Below, piece by piece: positions 23,880 through 35,492 of a stretch of 64,000 nt of DNA (its first letter is position 1; every line of letters starts with the position of its first letter). The position numbers and the translations under genes were made by a program. This DNA is from Gonocerus acuteangulatus (taxonomy: Eukaryota > Arthropoda > Insecta > Hemiptera > Coreidae): assembly GCA_946811695.1 (NCBI GenBank), contig OX328128.1:31687415-31751414 (forward strand), given 5' to 3'. Below the pieces are notes generated by a model. That model saw only the letters and a program-made list of their open reading frames with translations. It did no database searches and was not told the DNA's origin.

Positions 23880-24445
23880 CTGGGGATTCAAAAACGCCTC
23901 ATGAACTGTTTCATTCGTTTTATCCTCGGGATCCCCTGAGACTCCCACATATCACATTTCTACCAGGAGCTAAATTGGCTATTCCCTCTTTATCGTCGTC
24001 AGTACTTCCTCGGCTCAGTCCTTTACCAAGTAATTCAATCCCGTAGACCTTCTTATATTTTTCAACTTCTTAAATTTAAATCCTCGGTTCACTCCCGTAA
24101 CACCCGATCTCGTCCTTCCGATCTTTATATTCCTTCCCACCGAACAGCAATATTCGAAAAATCATTCGTCACCCGTGCCACCTCGCTATGGAATTCCTTA
24201 CCTCTGTCTGTCCGCCATTCTACCAACCTTGAAACCTTTAAATCCCGACTCTTCCACCACCTTCTATCCCTCCAAGTTTTACCCAACCCCTAGTCTATAT
24301 TGAAGCTGTACACTATATACTGATACTGATAGCATTTATAAGTTTTTAAGTTTATACGTAAAATTCAAAATTATTTTGTAATTTCAAAATTATTCCTATG
24401 GGACTTCTGTCCCGGAATAAGAATAAACTTTTCATTCATTCATTC
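23880..24445 (+). pseudogene. LINE 3' end (RT C-terminal tail)
   Basis: From 23940 to a stop at 24291 the frame is open: QELNWLFPLYRRQYFLGSVL begins it, and it ends SFVTRATSLWNSLPLSVRHS then TNLETFKSRLFHHLL. The WNSLPxxVRxxxxLxxFKxxLxxxL signature is the C-terminus of CR1/L2/Jockey-like RT proteins. A short 3' UTR with gaataaac ends in (CATT)n at 24432-24445, the microsatellite tail usual for CR1/L2-type LINEs. It is 5' truncated and sits inside the Helitron-like element. Confidence 0.8.
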
Positions 24446-24690
24446 ATACTGGCCTCAGTCGGCTGTTTTATGAGTTGCTGTGGCGCTGGCCTCTGTTGGC
24501 TGTTTCGCGAATATATAGACTGATATAAACAAATTCACATCGTTTGACCGATTTTGACGTAACTGGGTATACAGGTAGATCTTGATTCGGGGAGAGTCGT
24601 AGGCAGAACGTAGGTGTAGCATGGCACACTGGGTAACAGCTATCAACGAATAAAATATTACGTTACCATAAACGCCACTTTATTAAAAAA

Positions 24691-24728
24691 GGCTTTACAT
24701 GTTTCGGCTCCTCAGGAGCCAAGTCATG
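24691..24728 (-). ncRNA. Hammerhead-like motif 1 (degenerate)
   Basis: Minus strand: GGCUC-CUGAGGA-GCC-GAAAC-AUGUA-AAGCC. The CUGANGA and GAAA core boxes, the short stem III and a stem I (GGCU with AGCC) are present. Stem II cannot form because only three bases separate the boxes. Likely a collapsed Penelope-type terminal hammerhead. Confidence 0.5.
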
Positions 24729-24851
24729 GAAGGAGTATTGACGTGGCCATTCTAGAGGAAGGATGGGAAACATTGGGTATTTTATTCATTGACGATCCAC
24801 AAGAAGAATTGTTCAAAAAGTCATGGCGAAAACCTTATGGTCTTCAGTGCC

Positions 24852-25321
24852 AAATCATGTAAACATGCCACAGTAAAAGACATCCATGCTCTTGGGTTAC
24901 AATTTGATTTCCTTAATTTTTATTCAAATCAGGATTTTTGACATTTTTTATTTATTATGTATTTTAAATTTCTTTCATTCTTTCTCATTTTATTCTATTA
25001 CGGCCACGAAACATGCAGGGCAAATATACAATAAAGTGGTACAAAAGAAAATGAAGAACTATGTTTGACCTACGCCTTATATATCTGTGGAATAGAATAT
25101 ATTGTCGTTTTGCTATCTACGTTATTTCTAGTGCATATTTTGGTCGTGAAATACGGCAAATCTGAAAGAGAGCGTCCTCAGCTACGATTTTCTTCAAAGT
25201 TTGCACTAGAACGTATTTTGATGCACTAAACACGAATCCGTTGGGAAAAAAACGCTCTCAACTAGGAAAGGAGTTATTATAAAAAAAGTTCACTGTTATG
25301 AAGGTTAGGGAAGAATGCCTT
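24852..25321 (+). repeat. 470-bp module, copy 2
   Basis: Copy of 20168-20637 without the flanking 340-bp direct repeats. It continues directly into the gagcgagcg-type cassettes and is related in reverse to 26021-26140 (gcactaaacacgaatc against cgtgtttagtgcatc). Confidence 0.8.
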
Positions 25322-25357
25322 GGACGACTTTTGGGCATAGAATTCTTTTCATTTCTG

Positions 25358-26140
25358 CGAGTTGGATTGACTAGTGGTTTTGATGTTTTCTTGAGCGAGC
25401 GGAGCGAGCGCAAACGCATAGCACGTATGCCCAAAAGCGACAGTTTACGACCAAGTCAGCTACCACAGGTGAGTCTAAATTTCAATTACACTTCGTCATG
25501 CGCGTGTTTACATATAAGCTGTTTACCCCACCCCGTCTTTTATAACCTCCATAACAGTGAACTTTAGTGCTTAATAACTTCTTTCCTAGTTGAGAGCGTT
25601 CACTGTTATGCAGGTTATGATATTTATTAATTATAGCGAGTTGGATTGACTGGGGTTTAGTTATCTTCTTGGGCGAGCGTAGCGAGGGGAAACGCATAGC
25701 ACGTTCGCCCTTAAGCAACAGGTGACGACGGGTGAGGATGCCCAGAAAATTAACAATATTTTCGAATAAATGGTTTCTGAACATTTCAAATGAGAGTTCT
25801 CTGTTTCCCAATGTTACATATCTGCGCATACGCGTGTTTACAAATACGTTGATGACGCCTAGTTTTATAACCTTCCTAACTTTAGTGCTATATTCTATTA
25901 ATTTTAGCGAGTTGGATTGACTGGGGTTTTGTTATCTTCTTGAGCGAGCGTAGCGAGCGGAAACGCATAGCATGTATGCCTTAAAGTCGTCACAAATTTA
26001 GTTGTTTACATTAGCTCTCATAACCTGCATAACAGTGAACTTAAGTGCTTAATAACTTCTTTCCTAGTTAAAACCGACGTTTTGTTTTTTTTATCGTATT
26101 CGTGTTTAGTGCATCAAAATACGTTATTGTGCAAAATTTG
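25358..26140. repeat. Cluster of gagcgagcg-type cassettes
   Basis: The block gcgagttggattgactgggg, then ttcttgagcgagcgtagcg and aaacgcatagca, recurs at 25358, 25636 and 25907. Between the blocks are inverted fragments containing ttcactgttatgcaggtta and cttctttcctagtt. The arrangement suggests a palindromic repeat unit that has rearranged in place. A single related block is at 15495-15625. Confidence 0.65.
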
Positions 26141-26178
26141 AAAGAAATCGGTTTGGAGGGCGTGAAACTGCATTTTTA

Positions 26179-26179
<1 letters not shown>

Positions 26180-26236
<57 letters not shown>

Positions 26237-26241
26237 TATAT
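26180..26241. repeat. (TA)n microsatellite
   Basis: Long alternating TA run. Confidence 0.95.
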
Positions 26242-26287
26242 ATAGAATTATTTGTGTTAGTACGGCATTCTCCAGCGGTCGATTTAT

Positions 26288-26333
26288 TTGCGCAATATTT
26301 CGCAGAAATCATATTCTGCTTCTTCAGACGGTC
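26288..26333 (-). ncRNA. Hammerhead-like motif 2
   Basis: Minus strand: CGU-CUGAAGA, stem II GCAGAA/UUCUGC with a UAUGAU loop, then GAAA-UAU-U and GCG. Core bases fit CUGANGA...GAA with H17 = U, and CGU can pair with GCG as a short stem I. It lies just downstream of the decayed Penelope endonuclease frame on the same strand, as expected for a terminal repeat. Confidence 0.65.
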
Positions 26334-26439
26334 CATGTCTTTAATTTTTTTTTATACTTGTTATTTTATAATAACCTGTATATTAGATTAATTATTTTGC
26401 CATATGGCAACTTTCAGATGTACATTTTTGTACCGAGGC

Positions 26440-27155
26440 CTGTTGACACAGCATAGAGCCGATGGGACTGCTTTGAGACTGTTCTACGTCTTGCTGCTTT
26501 GCGCTTGCTTGTATTTTCCCACCCGATCTTCCTTCAATAGTTCTGAGAACGGGTTTACATGTAGGATGTAGAATGACACATTCATCTCTGTCCAGAGTCT
26601 TAGGTTGCTTGAATATTTCGACAGCCTCTCTTACTAGCCTTCTTTGACGATTGTCTTCTTTGGCTAAGACTCTGGCTTCGTCAAAAAGCATTTGCCCGGG
26701 GCATTCTTCACCATGTCTTGCAACGGCAGACGTTTTTGTGCGTCAGACGGTGGTCAGCGCAATGTTGACCTATTCTAGTGGCTACTTTCTTCCCCGTCTG
26801 TCCTACGTAGACTGTCCCACAGTCGCAAGGGAGAAGTTACACACCTTTGTCTTGCAGCCTCTGTTTACCTTTTGCCGGTCCAAGCCAGTCGCCTATTTTA
26901 TCCAAAGGTCGAAAAGCGACGTCTACTCCTCGACTTATGAACAGTCTCCCTATCTTCTCACTTATCCCTCGGACGTATGGCAACGTTACTCTGCGACTCA
27001 GTACTTCTTTTTGTGTCTCAACAATTTCTTTTTGTTTTTTCTTTTTAATATGACTGACTGCTCTATCTACTTCCCTTGTCGCATAGCCGTTAGACTTGAG
27101 GTCGTTCTTGAGGAAAGCGAGTTCCTTATCGAGGTAGGCTTCGTTGCTGCATAAT
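26440..27155 (-). pseudogene. Penelope-like element, GIY-YIG endonuclease region
   Basis: Minus-strand frames give, in order: a basic linker ending SRRVTLPYVRGISEKIGRLF; RPLDKIGDWLGPAKGKQ; CDCGTVYVGQTGKKVATRIG then QHCADHRLTH (GIY-YIG core: Y-V-G, then the conserved R, then QH); FDEARVLAKEDNRQRRLVRE then AVEIFK (catalytic glutamate region); and a late DRDECV. This is the endonuclease C-terminus of Penelope-like elements, more like the classic Penelope/Neptune type than the copy at 45.2 kb. Two frameshifts and stops break it, and the RT domain is absent. Confidence 0.8.
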
Positions 27156-27199
27156 TCGAATGCCCTGTGAGTATATATATATACATATATATCTTTGAT

Positions 27200-27420
27200 T
27201 AGATCATTGTGTCTATATGTGGGCTACGTTCAGTATCTGTCACATGTCGTACAGTATGTATGTCTAAGTAATTCCGATTTTTGGAATCCGTCAGGAGCTG
27301 TTCACGTCACATTACAGATTCTGCAAAGTGTTTCATCGTGTTTTCACATTACGTGTGAATGAGTTAGGAATGAATGGCCTATTTCGAGCCTCCTAACTAA
27401 GGGCGCATTAATAATTTGGT
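27200..27420 (-). pseudogene. LINE ORF2 C-terminal fragment
   Basis: Minus strand reads RRLEIGHSFLTHSHVM, then KHDETLCRICNVT, and a degraded ERSPHIDTMI before a stop. Same RLRIGHT plus cysteine-knuckle region as the relics at 1290, 14440 and 16770. Joined directly upstream of the Penelope fragment. Confidence 0.65.
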
Positions 27421-27630
27421 ACAGATCGAGCGTTTCTGGCGAAAAGTCGTTCATTACGAACGGAGCTCATGACGAAATCGTGTTTTCTTTGCACATACCG
27501 GTTTACAAAGTCAACGTTGTGACGTAATTCGGAGGTACCGACGAAAAATGTCACGATTCAGCACACACTCACTTTTGCATAGGTATATGTATATCATTTT
27601 TGCTTACTTTACGAGAAAAAACGCAAAACC

Positions 27631-27791
27631 ATAATCTAGTCTATAGGTGAATACAATTTATAATAATCAATATACAAATACGTACCACTAGAAAAAATCG
27701 AGGTCTTCCTCCCTCCCCCCTAGGTATTTTCTAGTGGTACGTATTTGTATATTGATTAATATAAATTGTATTCACCTATAGAATAGATTAT
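27631..27791. repeat. Palindrome, ~65-bp arms
   Basis: ataatctagtctataggtga at the left pairs with its near-complement at 27770-27791, and ctagtggtacgtatttgta closes the inner part. The loop is C-rich (about 30 bases). It lies 190 bases before hammerhead motif 3 and may be part of the same Penelope-type terminal region. Confidence 0.75.
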
Positions 27792-27977
27792 GTTTCTCAC
27801 AATATAAAAATGTTAGTTTTTGTATTGTTTACTTACTACTTTCAACATACTGTTTATTTTCCAACTACCGCATTTTCATTGTTTAATAATAAGATTAGTT
27901 CTAATCATTGTCATGATGTATATAATACGCTCATTTCTGCCTGTTTTTTTTTTTTTTTTACTTATAATTTGTATGTA

Positions 27978-28028
27978 TTTTTTAGCTGAAGAAGGCTGCC
28001 AATGTGCAGCCGAAACGTCCAAATACAG
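27978..28028 (+). ncRNA. Hammerhead-like motif 3 (intact core)
   Basis: GUAUUUUUUAG-CUGAAGA, stem II GGCUGC/GCAGCC with CAAUGU loop, GAAAC-GUC, C-AAAUAC. All invariant core bases are present; H17 = C. Stem I can pair GUAUUU with AAAUAC. Stem III has two pairs and no loop, as in Penelope-type hammerheads thought to act as dimers. The tail agccgaatcccaacta is shared with motifs 8 and 9, so these are one family. Confidence 0.75.
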
Positions 28029-28119
28029 ATTTCTTCCTGAAAGTCTGACGTTTTTTTCTCCTAGCCGAATCCCAACTATACCTTGTCTGCGTTTTAATGT
28101 TTAATGTTCTGAAATGTTC

Positions 28120-29194
28120 ATTTTTATCCTATTTATTTATTTTTTTCATACTTTTCTCTAATAATGATTAAAAAAATTGGTGTTAATTTTGAAATTTATT
28201 GAAGAAAAAAAAAACTTAATAATTAAAAAGGACCCAAACGAAGCTCGTTCAAAAAAGTATCTTCAAATCAGCATCGCGTTCATTTGGCATTGGCATTTCA
28301 CTCGGAAAATCGTATTTTTTGACCATGTAAAACATTTTTCTTCACATAAACACTCCTCGATATCATTTTTGATTAGCCAAGGAAGAATATTAGGCCATAA
28401 AAAAAAAGTTACAAGGTAGTATTACATCTTAAGCACTGAAACTTTAAAAAAATCAAAATCAAAATCGTTCATAATATGGCTGAAAAAAAGTGATCTAGGT
28501 CACCATATTATCATGTTGACTTTTTTGATAAGAATTACTGTTTGTCTTAAAGTATGAGTAAGAAGATAAAAGTAAGTTGTGAGTAGATAGTTGCCTAAGC
28601 CGAGTGGTTATTTATGGTTAATACGTGTTATAAAGATAATGGTTAAAGTTCTCTAATTCCCGTGGAGGGGATGCAAAACATCAACCAGCCAACGGGGAAG
28701 GGCAAAACAACTTGAGGAGCGAATTATCCTCTGGGATTGGTCGGGAGAGGAAGGCTTCTCGACCAATGAATGCACAGCTTCTATGTTGGTTTGAGTAATG
28801 GCAGAAGTTGTCCGACGTGACTCTTGGTGTTGGGAACACTCGCGCTGCCGTAGGTTTATTTCATGGCGTCTAGTTCGGGAGGATTAAAAAGTACTAGACG
28901 CAGGAGCTGTGTAACCGGTGCAGATTTCTTTAAGAAGGCAACGGATCTAAAAAAAAAAAAAAAAATCACACTCGGAGGAACTGCATCATCTTATAGTTGC
29001 GCTCATATGCCTAGTGTAATTTGGAAACATTCAAATAACACTTAATATTTTGGTTCCACCTTTCGAGAAATGCTTTTATTGCCCATGAAACGTGACAAAG
29101 GGCCAGCGCCAGGGTCGGCCAGCCTCCAATATCCACCATAATCTCAAAGAAATACTTAATTCACAGTTCAATGCTTGAAAAATATCAAAATGTT

Positions 29195-29232
<38 letters not shown>

Positions 29233-29600
29233 CTTGTCTTCTTCTACTATAATACTAATTCTACAAATAAATGTAATTTAAAACAAAAAACAGCCAATTA
29301 GAAAGTAAGCTAAACAACTACAAAAACCCGTTCAAAAGAACGAAACAAACACATTTGAAGTTTTAAGCACCTATTTCTCCGATTGACAGCTTTCGAATGA
29401 TTACCTTCTACTTACCACGCTTTCTACTTTCGACCGTTTTCGAGATATTAAGGAAAATATACGAAGTTACCAAAACTTTTCATGCTTATAAATAAAATAT
29501 TTTATTCTAATTCTTCCTAAAATCCAAAACCTCTATATTGTCTTAACCTCACGACCCTCGAGGTCGTTACTGATATTTTATTAATTTAATTTTCTTTTTT
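28120..29600. other. No gene; small repeat end and poly(T)
   Basis: Mostly unassigned AT-rich DNA. Around 28955-29030 an A-run is followed by cactcggaggaactgcatca, similar to the 5' end of family H elements. A T-run lies at 29198-29232. The 60-80 residue frames are not convincing. Confidence 0.4.
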
Positions 29601-29680
29601 CATTTTTTTTCTTCTTTTTTTTTTTGTAGGTCTTGTGGCTGACTGTCAGTATGAGTTTTATCGCCGGGGAATTATTACAC
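29600..29680 (-). pseudogene. Possible LINE cysteine-knuckle relic
   Basis: Minus strand reads CNNSPAIKLILTVSHKTY, resembling the C-x-x-C...IKHILTDC knuckle of the LINE family above with the second cysteine lost. Very short and therefore uncertain. Confidence 0.3.
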
Positions 29681-29899
29681 AGTGACCTTACGGTACTTTT
29701 ATTTAAGAATGAATGTGTTATTAGTGAGTTTTCTAATCTAAATCTCGTTGCACAACATGGACTCTTCTGTTATTGGCTGTGGTTTTAATTTCCCTAAATG
29801 GTCTACCTGTCCGAAACCGGTGCTTTAGACGATCTTGTGATATTTGTGTTCCTACTGTGTTACATAAGTCCTTCTGTGTTGTCCGATGTCAATGTTTTC

Positions 29900-30840
29900 G
29901 TTTAAAATTGTTTCTTCGGGGTAGTTGGGTTTGATGTTATTGATGTCAGAGCTGCTAAATTTTGGCTCTAGTATTCCAAACATTGACACATCGCGCCAAC
30001 TCTAGCACACAGCTTCTGCTAATCCACGGAGTGCTGGCTATAGATATCCTCCACTACACGCACATCAGCCCAAAACCTATTTGCATATGAAGAGCCCAAG
30101 CGTCTGTCTGCAGCTGATTACAGCTGAGAGATAATCCCTCAGACAGCTTGGCTCCAGAACAATAGCACTCCCCAGTCTCCCGGTAGCTAAGATATCTCCT
30201 ATTTTCTGAAGAAGGTTTCTTAGATTTACAGACAATTCAGCTAAACCTCTTCTATGTATTTTTGGTTCATATCTCGTTTTCACAGAATATGATACGCCAT
30301 TCTCATTAATGAAGAGCATAAAACCAGTGCTTCGCGACACTTACATTCCCTCAAGCATTAAGAGCAAAGAAAGTTACCAAAATTTAAATATTCCCTAATA
30401 ATAATTATAAAATAAAAATAAGACATGCGGCAGAAAACTCAAAAAGAGTAGTGTTATTTTAATTATAAAGCAATTGAATCATGCGGGTGATAGTTAATTT
30501 AATTAAATCTGATGATGAATGTAATAACTAAGCCAAATATTAAAAAAATCAACACTGAATGTTACAGAAAAATAAGGCAAAAAGAAAAATAATAATACAA
30601 CAAGAATAAGAAGAAAAAAGCAAGTCTCATTATACCAGGATACCAAGTATCATTCAAGACCTCGGAAGACAAAGGGAGAATCCCGAAATCCAGTTGTTGG
30701 GAAATCGAAGTCCATGTTCTGAAAGTGCATCAGGATAGCAAAGGCGAACGTTTAATCTATAGAATACTGATTCATAAACCTTTTTGAAAAAGTATGCAAT
30801 TGAAATTCAATGTTTTAATTATAATTTTTACGAGTGATTT
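29900..30840. other. No recognisable feature
   Basis: No supported gene or repeat. A minus-strand frame at 30077-30340 (87 residues) has ordinary composition but no motif. Confidence 0.4.
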
Positions 30841-30849
30841 ATGGGTAAC

Positions 30850-30955
30850 AAAATGCTAGGAGCGGAATTTCTGACCCGGGATTCGAACAAGAAATCGGAC
30901 ATTGTATTTTTCGTAGCTCATGGTGCTATTCACTTTAGCTTGAAACTGTGGGAGA
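30850..30955 (-). repeat. Degraded tRNA-derived SINE head
   Basis: Minus strand carries a clear B box (gttcgaatcccggg) with an A-box-like tagcaccatgagc region upstream. The A box is weak. Probably an old SINE head with its body lost or diverged. Confidence 0.45.
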
Positions 30956-30999
30956 ACAAAAAGCGAACCAGAGAAACAAGGTAAAGCGTCGTTTCAACT

Positions 31000-31663
31000 A
31001 CATCTTTCTGACTCCGAAAATAAAATAAAAAGGACCTAATTAGGAAAGCTTCTAAGCTTTCTAAAGAATATAAACAGTAAAGTTTTCTCCTAATCACTTG
31101 TTATATTGCAAACACTTGTGAAAATGTAAAAAAATCTCAAAGCTATGCAAGATCTTAGGCGCCACAAAAGGAAACCGACAGTATCCTAACTTTAAATTAC
31201 TCAATTTAAGCACTGATCTCCGTGTGTGCTATCAAAACTCACATAAGGACCTTACTTGTACGAAATTCAGTATGCGTTGGAATAGATGCATTACATTTAT
31301 ACCAATTTCCCAACCGGCTTCGAGAATATCTCCAAAAATTCCAAGAAATGTCTGGTTTTTTTTTTCACTTTCTTCTAAAAAAACTAGATATACCCTCCAA
31401 AATTATAACACGAGAATAAACACGATGGCGTACTAAGTGCACCGCCCGAAGGCCGTGTTCCAACAGTTGACACGACTGCAGGAAGGTTAAAAAACATGTA
31501 CTTGGAAGCTAAAACATGAGCGTTACCCTTGTTTTCCGCGTGCGAAATCAAAGAATCGGTTTTGTTCTTTTGAACAATTTCCTCTGTTATTATTATTTAT
31601 TTTTCATTGGTTTTAACAGTAAAATGAGTATTTTAGTAAAGCATAACAAATAGATAAGAAACT

Positions 31664-31696
<33 letters not shown>

Positions 31697-32490
31697 CAGT
31701 AGCCGTGTTTTAGCCTATGGTGTGATATGAGTGTTCCAAAGGACTATCTATTTTAAAAATAATTCTCCGTAATACACAAAGATCATAATGTAGTGATCGC
31801 AAACAATGTTATCCTTAGTTATATGTACATATAATGGAATTATCACACTTGAAATACCGCGAGTATACTCGACGAAGGTACAATGAAGGCTTGCCTCGAC
31901 AGAATGGGCTTAAACCCGCGCATGGAGATTTGCATTTGAAGAGAAAGCGGATCATATTGCCAAATGATTATATTAGCATAATGAGCTACGGCAGGAGACG
32001 TGGAACAATGGGCAAGATTAAGGCTCCTGAATCTCATGGATTGTGGATTCTGGTACTAGATTCCGTGATGGATGTCTATCCAAGCAGATCTTTGATTTGA
32101 ATTTATAAACTAACAAATACAACATATGTTGTTCGCTAACAAAACGTTAGCCAGACAACGGCCATATCCGGTTGAATGCAACGGTTCCTTTAGATCACCC
32201 AACATCGGGCACCAAAGAAAACTAAGTGCGGTTGGCATTACCAACTGGTGTCATCCTAAAGTCCGGCGCTAATACCCTAAAAATAAATATGCCGTAAAAA
32301 CTAAGTTTGAAAAGAGCACCATGTGCTGTTATAAATAAATGAATCTCTCAAATAAAAAAATTACATGGTTTGATTTAAAAAGTTTAATTCCTTTAATTAC
32401 CACTTGTCACCTGGCGGAATTTAGTTCAGCTCGAGATTCTCTCTAAACTTACTTTCTCAGGACTGGTAAGTGAAAGACTAATAATTTGAA
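31000..32490. other. No gene; poly(T) and possible repeat 3' end
   Basis: A T-run at 31667-31697 may mark a minus-strand SINE or LINE tail. The stretch 32140-32360, ending gaatctctcaaataaaaaa, looks like a retroelement 3' end but I could not place it. Overlapping frames at 31834-32100 have no domain. Confidence 0.35.
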
Positions 32491-32499
32491 CATCATTCA

Positions 32500-32736
32500 T
32501 TACCTTACAGTCTGCTCTAGCTTTCTAACGTACAGTCCTAGTACGTTTGGCTTTAGGGTTTTGGGTGTGATTGCTTTTGCCGCCGTATCGGCAGTTTCAT
32601 TACCTAATATTTTCTTGTGGTTGGGAAGCCAAAAGAAATGAACTGCTATTCCTATAACGTTCTGCATTCGGATATACGTTTGGATTTTTAGGCTTACTGG
32701 ATTTCTTGGGTGCATCTGCACTATAGAGCGGAGCAC
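32500..32736 (-). pseudogene. LINE RNase H domain fragment
   Basis: Minus strand: VHFFWLPNHKKILGNETADT then AAKAI. This is the fourth conserved block of LINE RNase H (F-x-W-x-P-x-H-x(n)-GNExADxxAK), with the catalytic aspartate kept and serine of the usual SH replaced by N. Only this block and its upstream strand remain. It likely belongs to the I/Jockey-type LINE family of the other relics. Confidence 0.75.
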
Positions 32737-33096
32737 GCTTTCCGAGTCTCATGTTTATTATAAAATTATATAAATCTTTGGAGTTTCTATACTAAACTTG
32801 AATGTAAACTCAATGAATTCTCAGCGTTTCCGTGATTCGGTTATTTAGATATTTTTATTATTATTTATGTATAATTATATTTTCGAATGTACATTTATAA
32901 TGGGATGAGTAAGAAATAATGTCTTTTTGTTTGAACTTTGCGTCGTAATTCATCTCTTATTTATATTCAGGAGCTAAGAATTGTGATGAGAAGTCCATAT
33001 TTGATCCCTTGTGAATCATTTGGTAACCAGCATGCCCTCTATCCGGGCTCAGTACTTCTATAGCTTCCCTTTGTTCACAATGGCACTACAGTACGG

Positions 33097-33160
33097 ATTT
33101 TTTTTTCTTTGTGTTTAACGGCGTATCAACATTAGAGCTATTGACGCCGACAGTACGGAA
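33097..33160 (-). repeat. SINE 3' tail fragment
   Basis: The T-run followed by taacggcg and attgacgccgac matches the 3' end plus poly(A) of the SINE at 5584-5766, in reverse orientation. Confidence 0.5.
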
Positions 33161-33191
33161 TTATCATAATTTTGCTTTATTTTTGGAAACG

Positions 33192-33763
33192 GAAGTTTTC
33201 AGCAACTGAAGCCATTCGTTTAGTGGTTGAATTTGAGGATGAAGACTCTTTGAATGAAAGGACAATGAGAGGATGGCTCAAAAATTTAATTAAGGATATT
33301 TGAGCCTTGAAAAGAAATCTGTATGCGGGCGTGTTTCAGTAGTGAACCAGAATGCAATTCTATGAGGTTCTATTCAGTACAACTGTAGAGAATGTACGAT
33401 GTCTTGGTTCAGCGGTATGCACGTTTAGTCAACAGAAAGCAATTTTTTTCCAACAAGATAATGCCAGACCCCACACCTCTTGCCTAATGAAACAAAAACT
33501 AGCTGATTTGGATGGAATTCTGCTTGGAGCTTCTCCCTCCCCTGGCATATAGTCCAGACCTAGCACCATCAGACTACAACCTGTTTAGATCATTTGCTCA
33601 TTTCCTTCGTGGAAAAATATTCCACAAATTGAATGAAATTGAAAATGGCATTTGTGAGCTCTTCAATTCTAAAACCAAAGAGTAGTACCATCAACGATTT
33701 CTACAGCTGGCTTTCATAAGGAGTCAAACCATAGTACGCAATGGTATATATTTCGATTATTAA
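33192..33763 (+). pseudogene. mariner (DD34D) transposase remnant
   Basis: An N-terminal piece FSATEAIRLVVEFEDEDS is followed by loss of the middle part. Then IFFQQDNARPHTSCLMKQK carries the second catalytic D. After a frameshift, LAYSPDLAPSDYNLFRSF and HFLRGKIFHKLNEI carry the third catalytic D, with a C-terminal RNGIYFDY and stop at 33761. QDNARPH and YSPDLAPSDYxLFRS are diagnostic of mariner transposases. The reading has at least one frameshift and several stops, and the terminal inverted repeats were not located. It is dead and internally deleted. Confidence 0.85.
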
Positions 33764-33769
33764 AAACCT

Positions 33770-34345
33770 TGTAAGTAGAAGAAAAATAAACATTGATTTT
33801 TACCTATAAAACGGTCATTTATTTCGACTCACTTCATTATTTTGATTGGTATTTAATTAATTGCGATTTATGATACATGACTGATTTTGGCTCCTATAAG
33901 TGGATATCCTCATAACATGAAAACAGGAAATAAATATATTAAACGAGGAAAATTCAAAACAATAATTCAAAACGAATATAAAATGTAAGGCAAATTCTAA
34001 ATTTATAAAACAGATTAATGATGGAGTGTAAACGTATCAGTTTAAGCCTTGTCAATCCGGGCGATGGATAAAAACATTCGACTTGCTGATAAGCGCAATG
34101 ACATCAACATGTTACGCTAGCTTAGCTGTCAAACGATCAGCTGTTTTATATGAATACACGATTTATCGTTAAAGCTACAACGATTTCCTGTTCAGCATTA
34201 GCCGAGCATGGCTTGTCGATTTAGGACTACTTTACATTTGCGATTGCGCAATAGAATGCAATGAGGGATGGGAAAACGCCAAAGAGCTACGTTTACGCTC
34301 TTAGGTCATAGTGAATGACAAATTATAGACTTAAAATTTTGGAAA
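33770..34345. other. No recognisable feature
   Basis: AT-rich DNA after the mariner relic, with no supported feature. Confidence 0.4.
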
Positions 34346-34348
34346 CAG

Positions 34349-34350
<2 letters not shown>

Positions 34351-34418
<68 letters not shown>
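34351..34418. repeat. (TA)n microsatellite
   Basis: Pure TA tract of about 68 bases. Confidence 0.95.
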
Positions 34419-34419
<1 letters not shown>

Positions 34420-34429
34420 TGACATTGGT

Positions 34430-35040
34430 TTGGCCGGTTAGTGGTGACACTGCATCACAAAAGAAAAACTAACTCCAGGTCTCCGCCACAATAGATTTAT
34501 TTTAATAACCCTGGAGTTGGGTTTTCCTTTGTGGGTTGATATATATAAATACAGGGATATTCTGTGAAAACATTACGTACAATTTACGCAAAACTGCTCT
34601 CAAAGGTTTAAACACTGTGTACTTGTGTACATTACTACAGTTTACGTTAAATCATACATGTTTTTATAGATTCCATAATGTGTGCTATATGAATCATATG
34701 AATGAATATCGATGCTAGGTTAAAATCCTCGACTTTATCTGATAAGTAAATCAGCTAAAGGAACCAGGTCTCTGGGTCTCTAGAATGGATACCAGGACGT
34801 AGTGAAATAAGAATCTGAGCGTTTGGAAAAGGGAGTAAATGTTGATTGCCAGTAATCGATGCTGCGTACAAGAATCTCTTCTCTTTTGCAGAGAAAATCT
34901 TCAAAATTAATTATAAATGTTAGTGAGAAAAATCACCACAACAATTGCAAAAAGACACAGGGGAGCTGCAATAGTGATTTTATTTAAGATTTAATATAAG
35001 AGAAAGAGCGTCGTTGTCAGCACTGCACAAAGAAAATGAT
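34430..35040. other. No recognisable feature
   Basis: No gene or repeat that I can support. Confidence 0.4.
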
Positions 35041-35048
35041 AGTATGGG

Positions 35049-35290
<242 letters not shown>

Positions 35291-35492
35291 TGTGAGAGAG
35301 GCCAGGGAGAGGTTCTATTAAGATATAAGGTCATATCTATAACCGTAGTTATTTTTACACTTATAATAATAAGTGAAAACAAAATTGGTCCATTAGAGTG
35401 GATAAAAAGCAAGAATCTTAATAACTTATTTGTGTAGACCTGCCAAATTATTTTTTTCCTCGAGATTAAACTCGATATTTATTAAACAAAGT

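Larger units (their letters stand above)
21137..24642 (+). mobile_element. Helitron-like element with nested insertions
   Basis: The 5' end A|TCTATATATATAAA at 21137 is followed by several modules, each with ctgtctgtttgttcc, accgtttgaccgattttgac and caaacttgg. The 3' end is near 24642 (catggcacactgggtaacag then CTAT, where the 59.5-kb copy has CTAG|T). Segments match the minus-strand relative at 41655-42341, for example the gcagtttatttcaattta stretch. It is interrupted by the fold-back 22982-23720 and the LINE piece 23880-24445. No Rep or helicase frame is present. The Helitron assignment rests on termini only. Confidence 0.5.

Noticed and set aside
26651..27154. 167-codon plus-strand frame
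   Set aside because: Antisense to the Penelope GIY-YIG relic, whose conserved blocks are on the minus strand.
30175..30225. ctgaagaagg as a hammerhead box
   Set aside because: No GAAA box or stem II partner follows at the required distance.
33870..33930. Further hammerhead-like site (ggctcctataagtgg...tgaaaaca)
   Set aside because: Too degenerate: neither CUGANGA nor a GAAAC box with pairing stems is kept.
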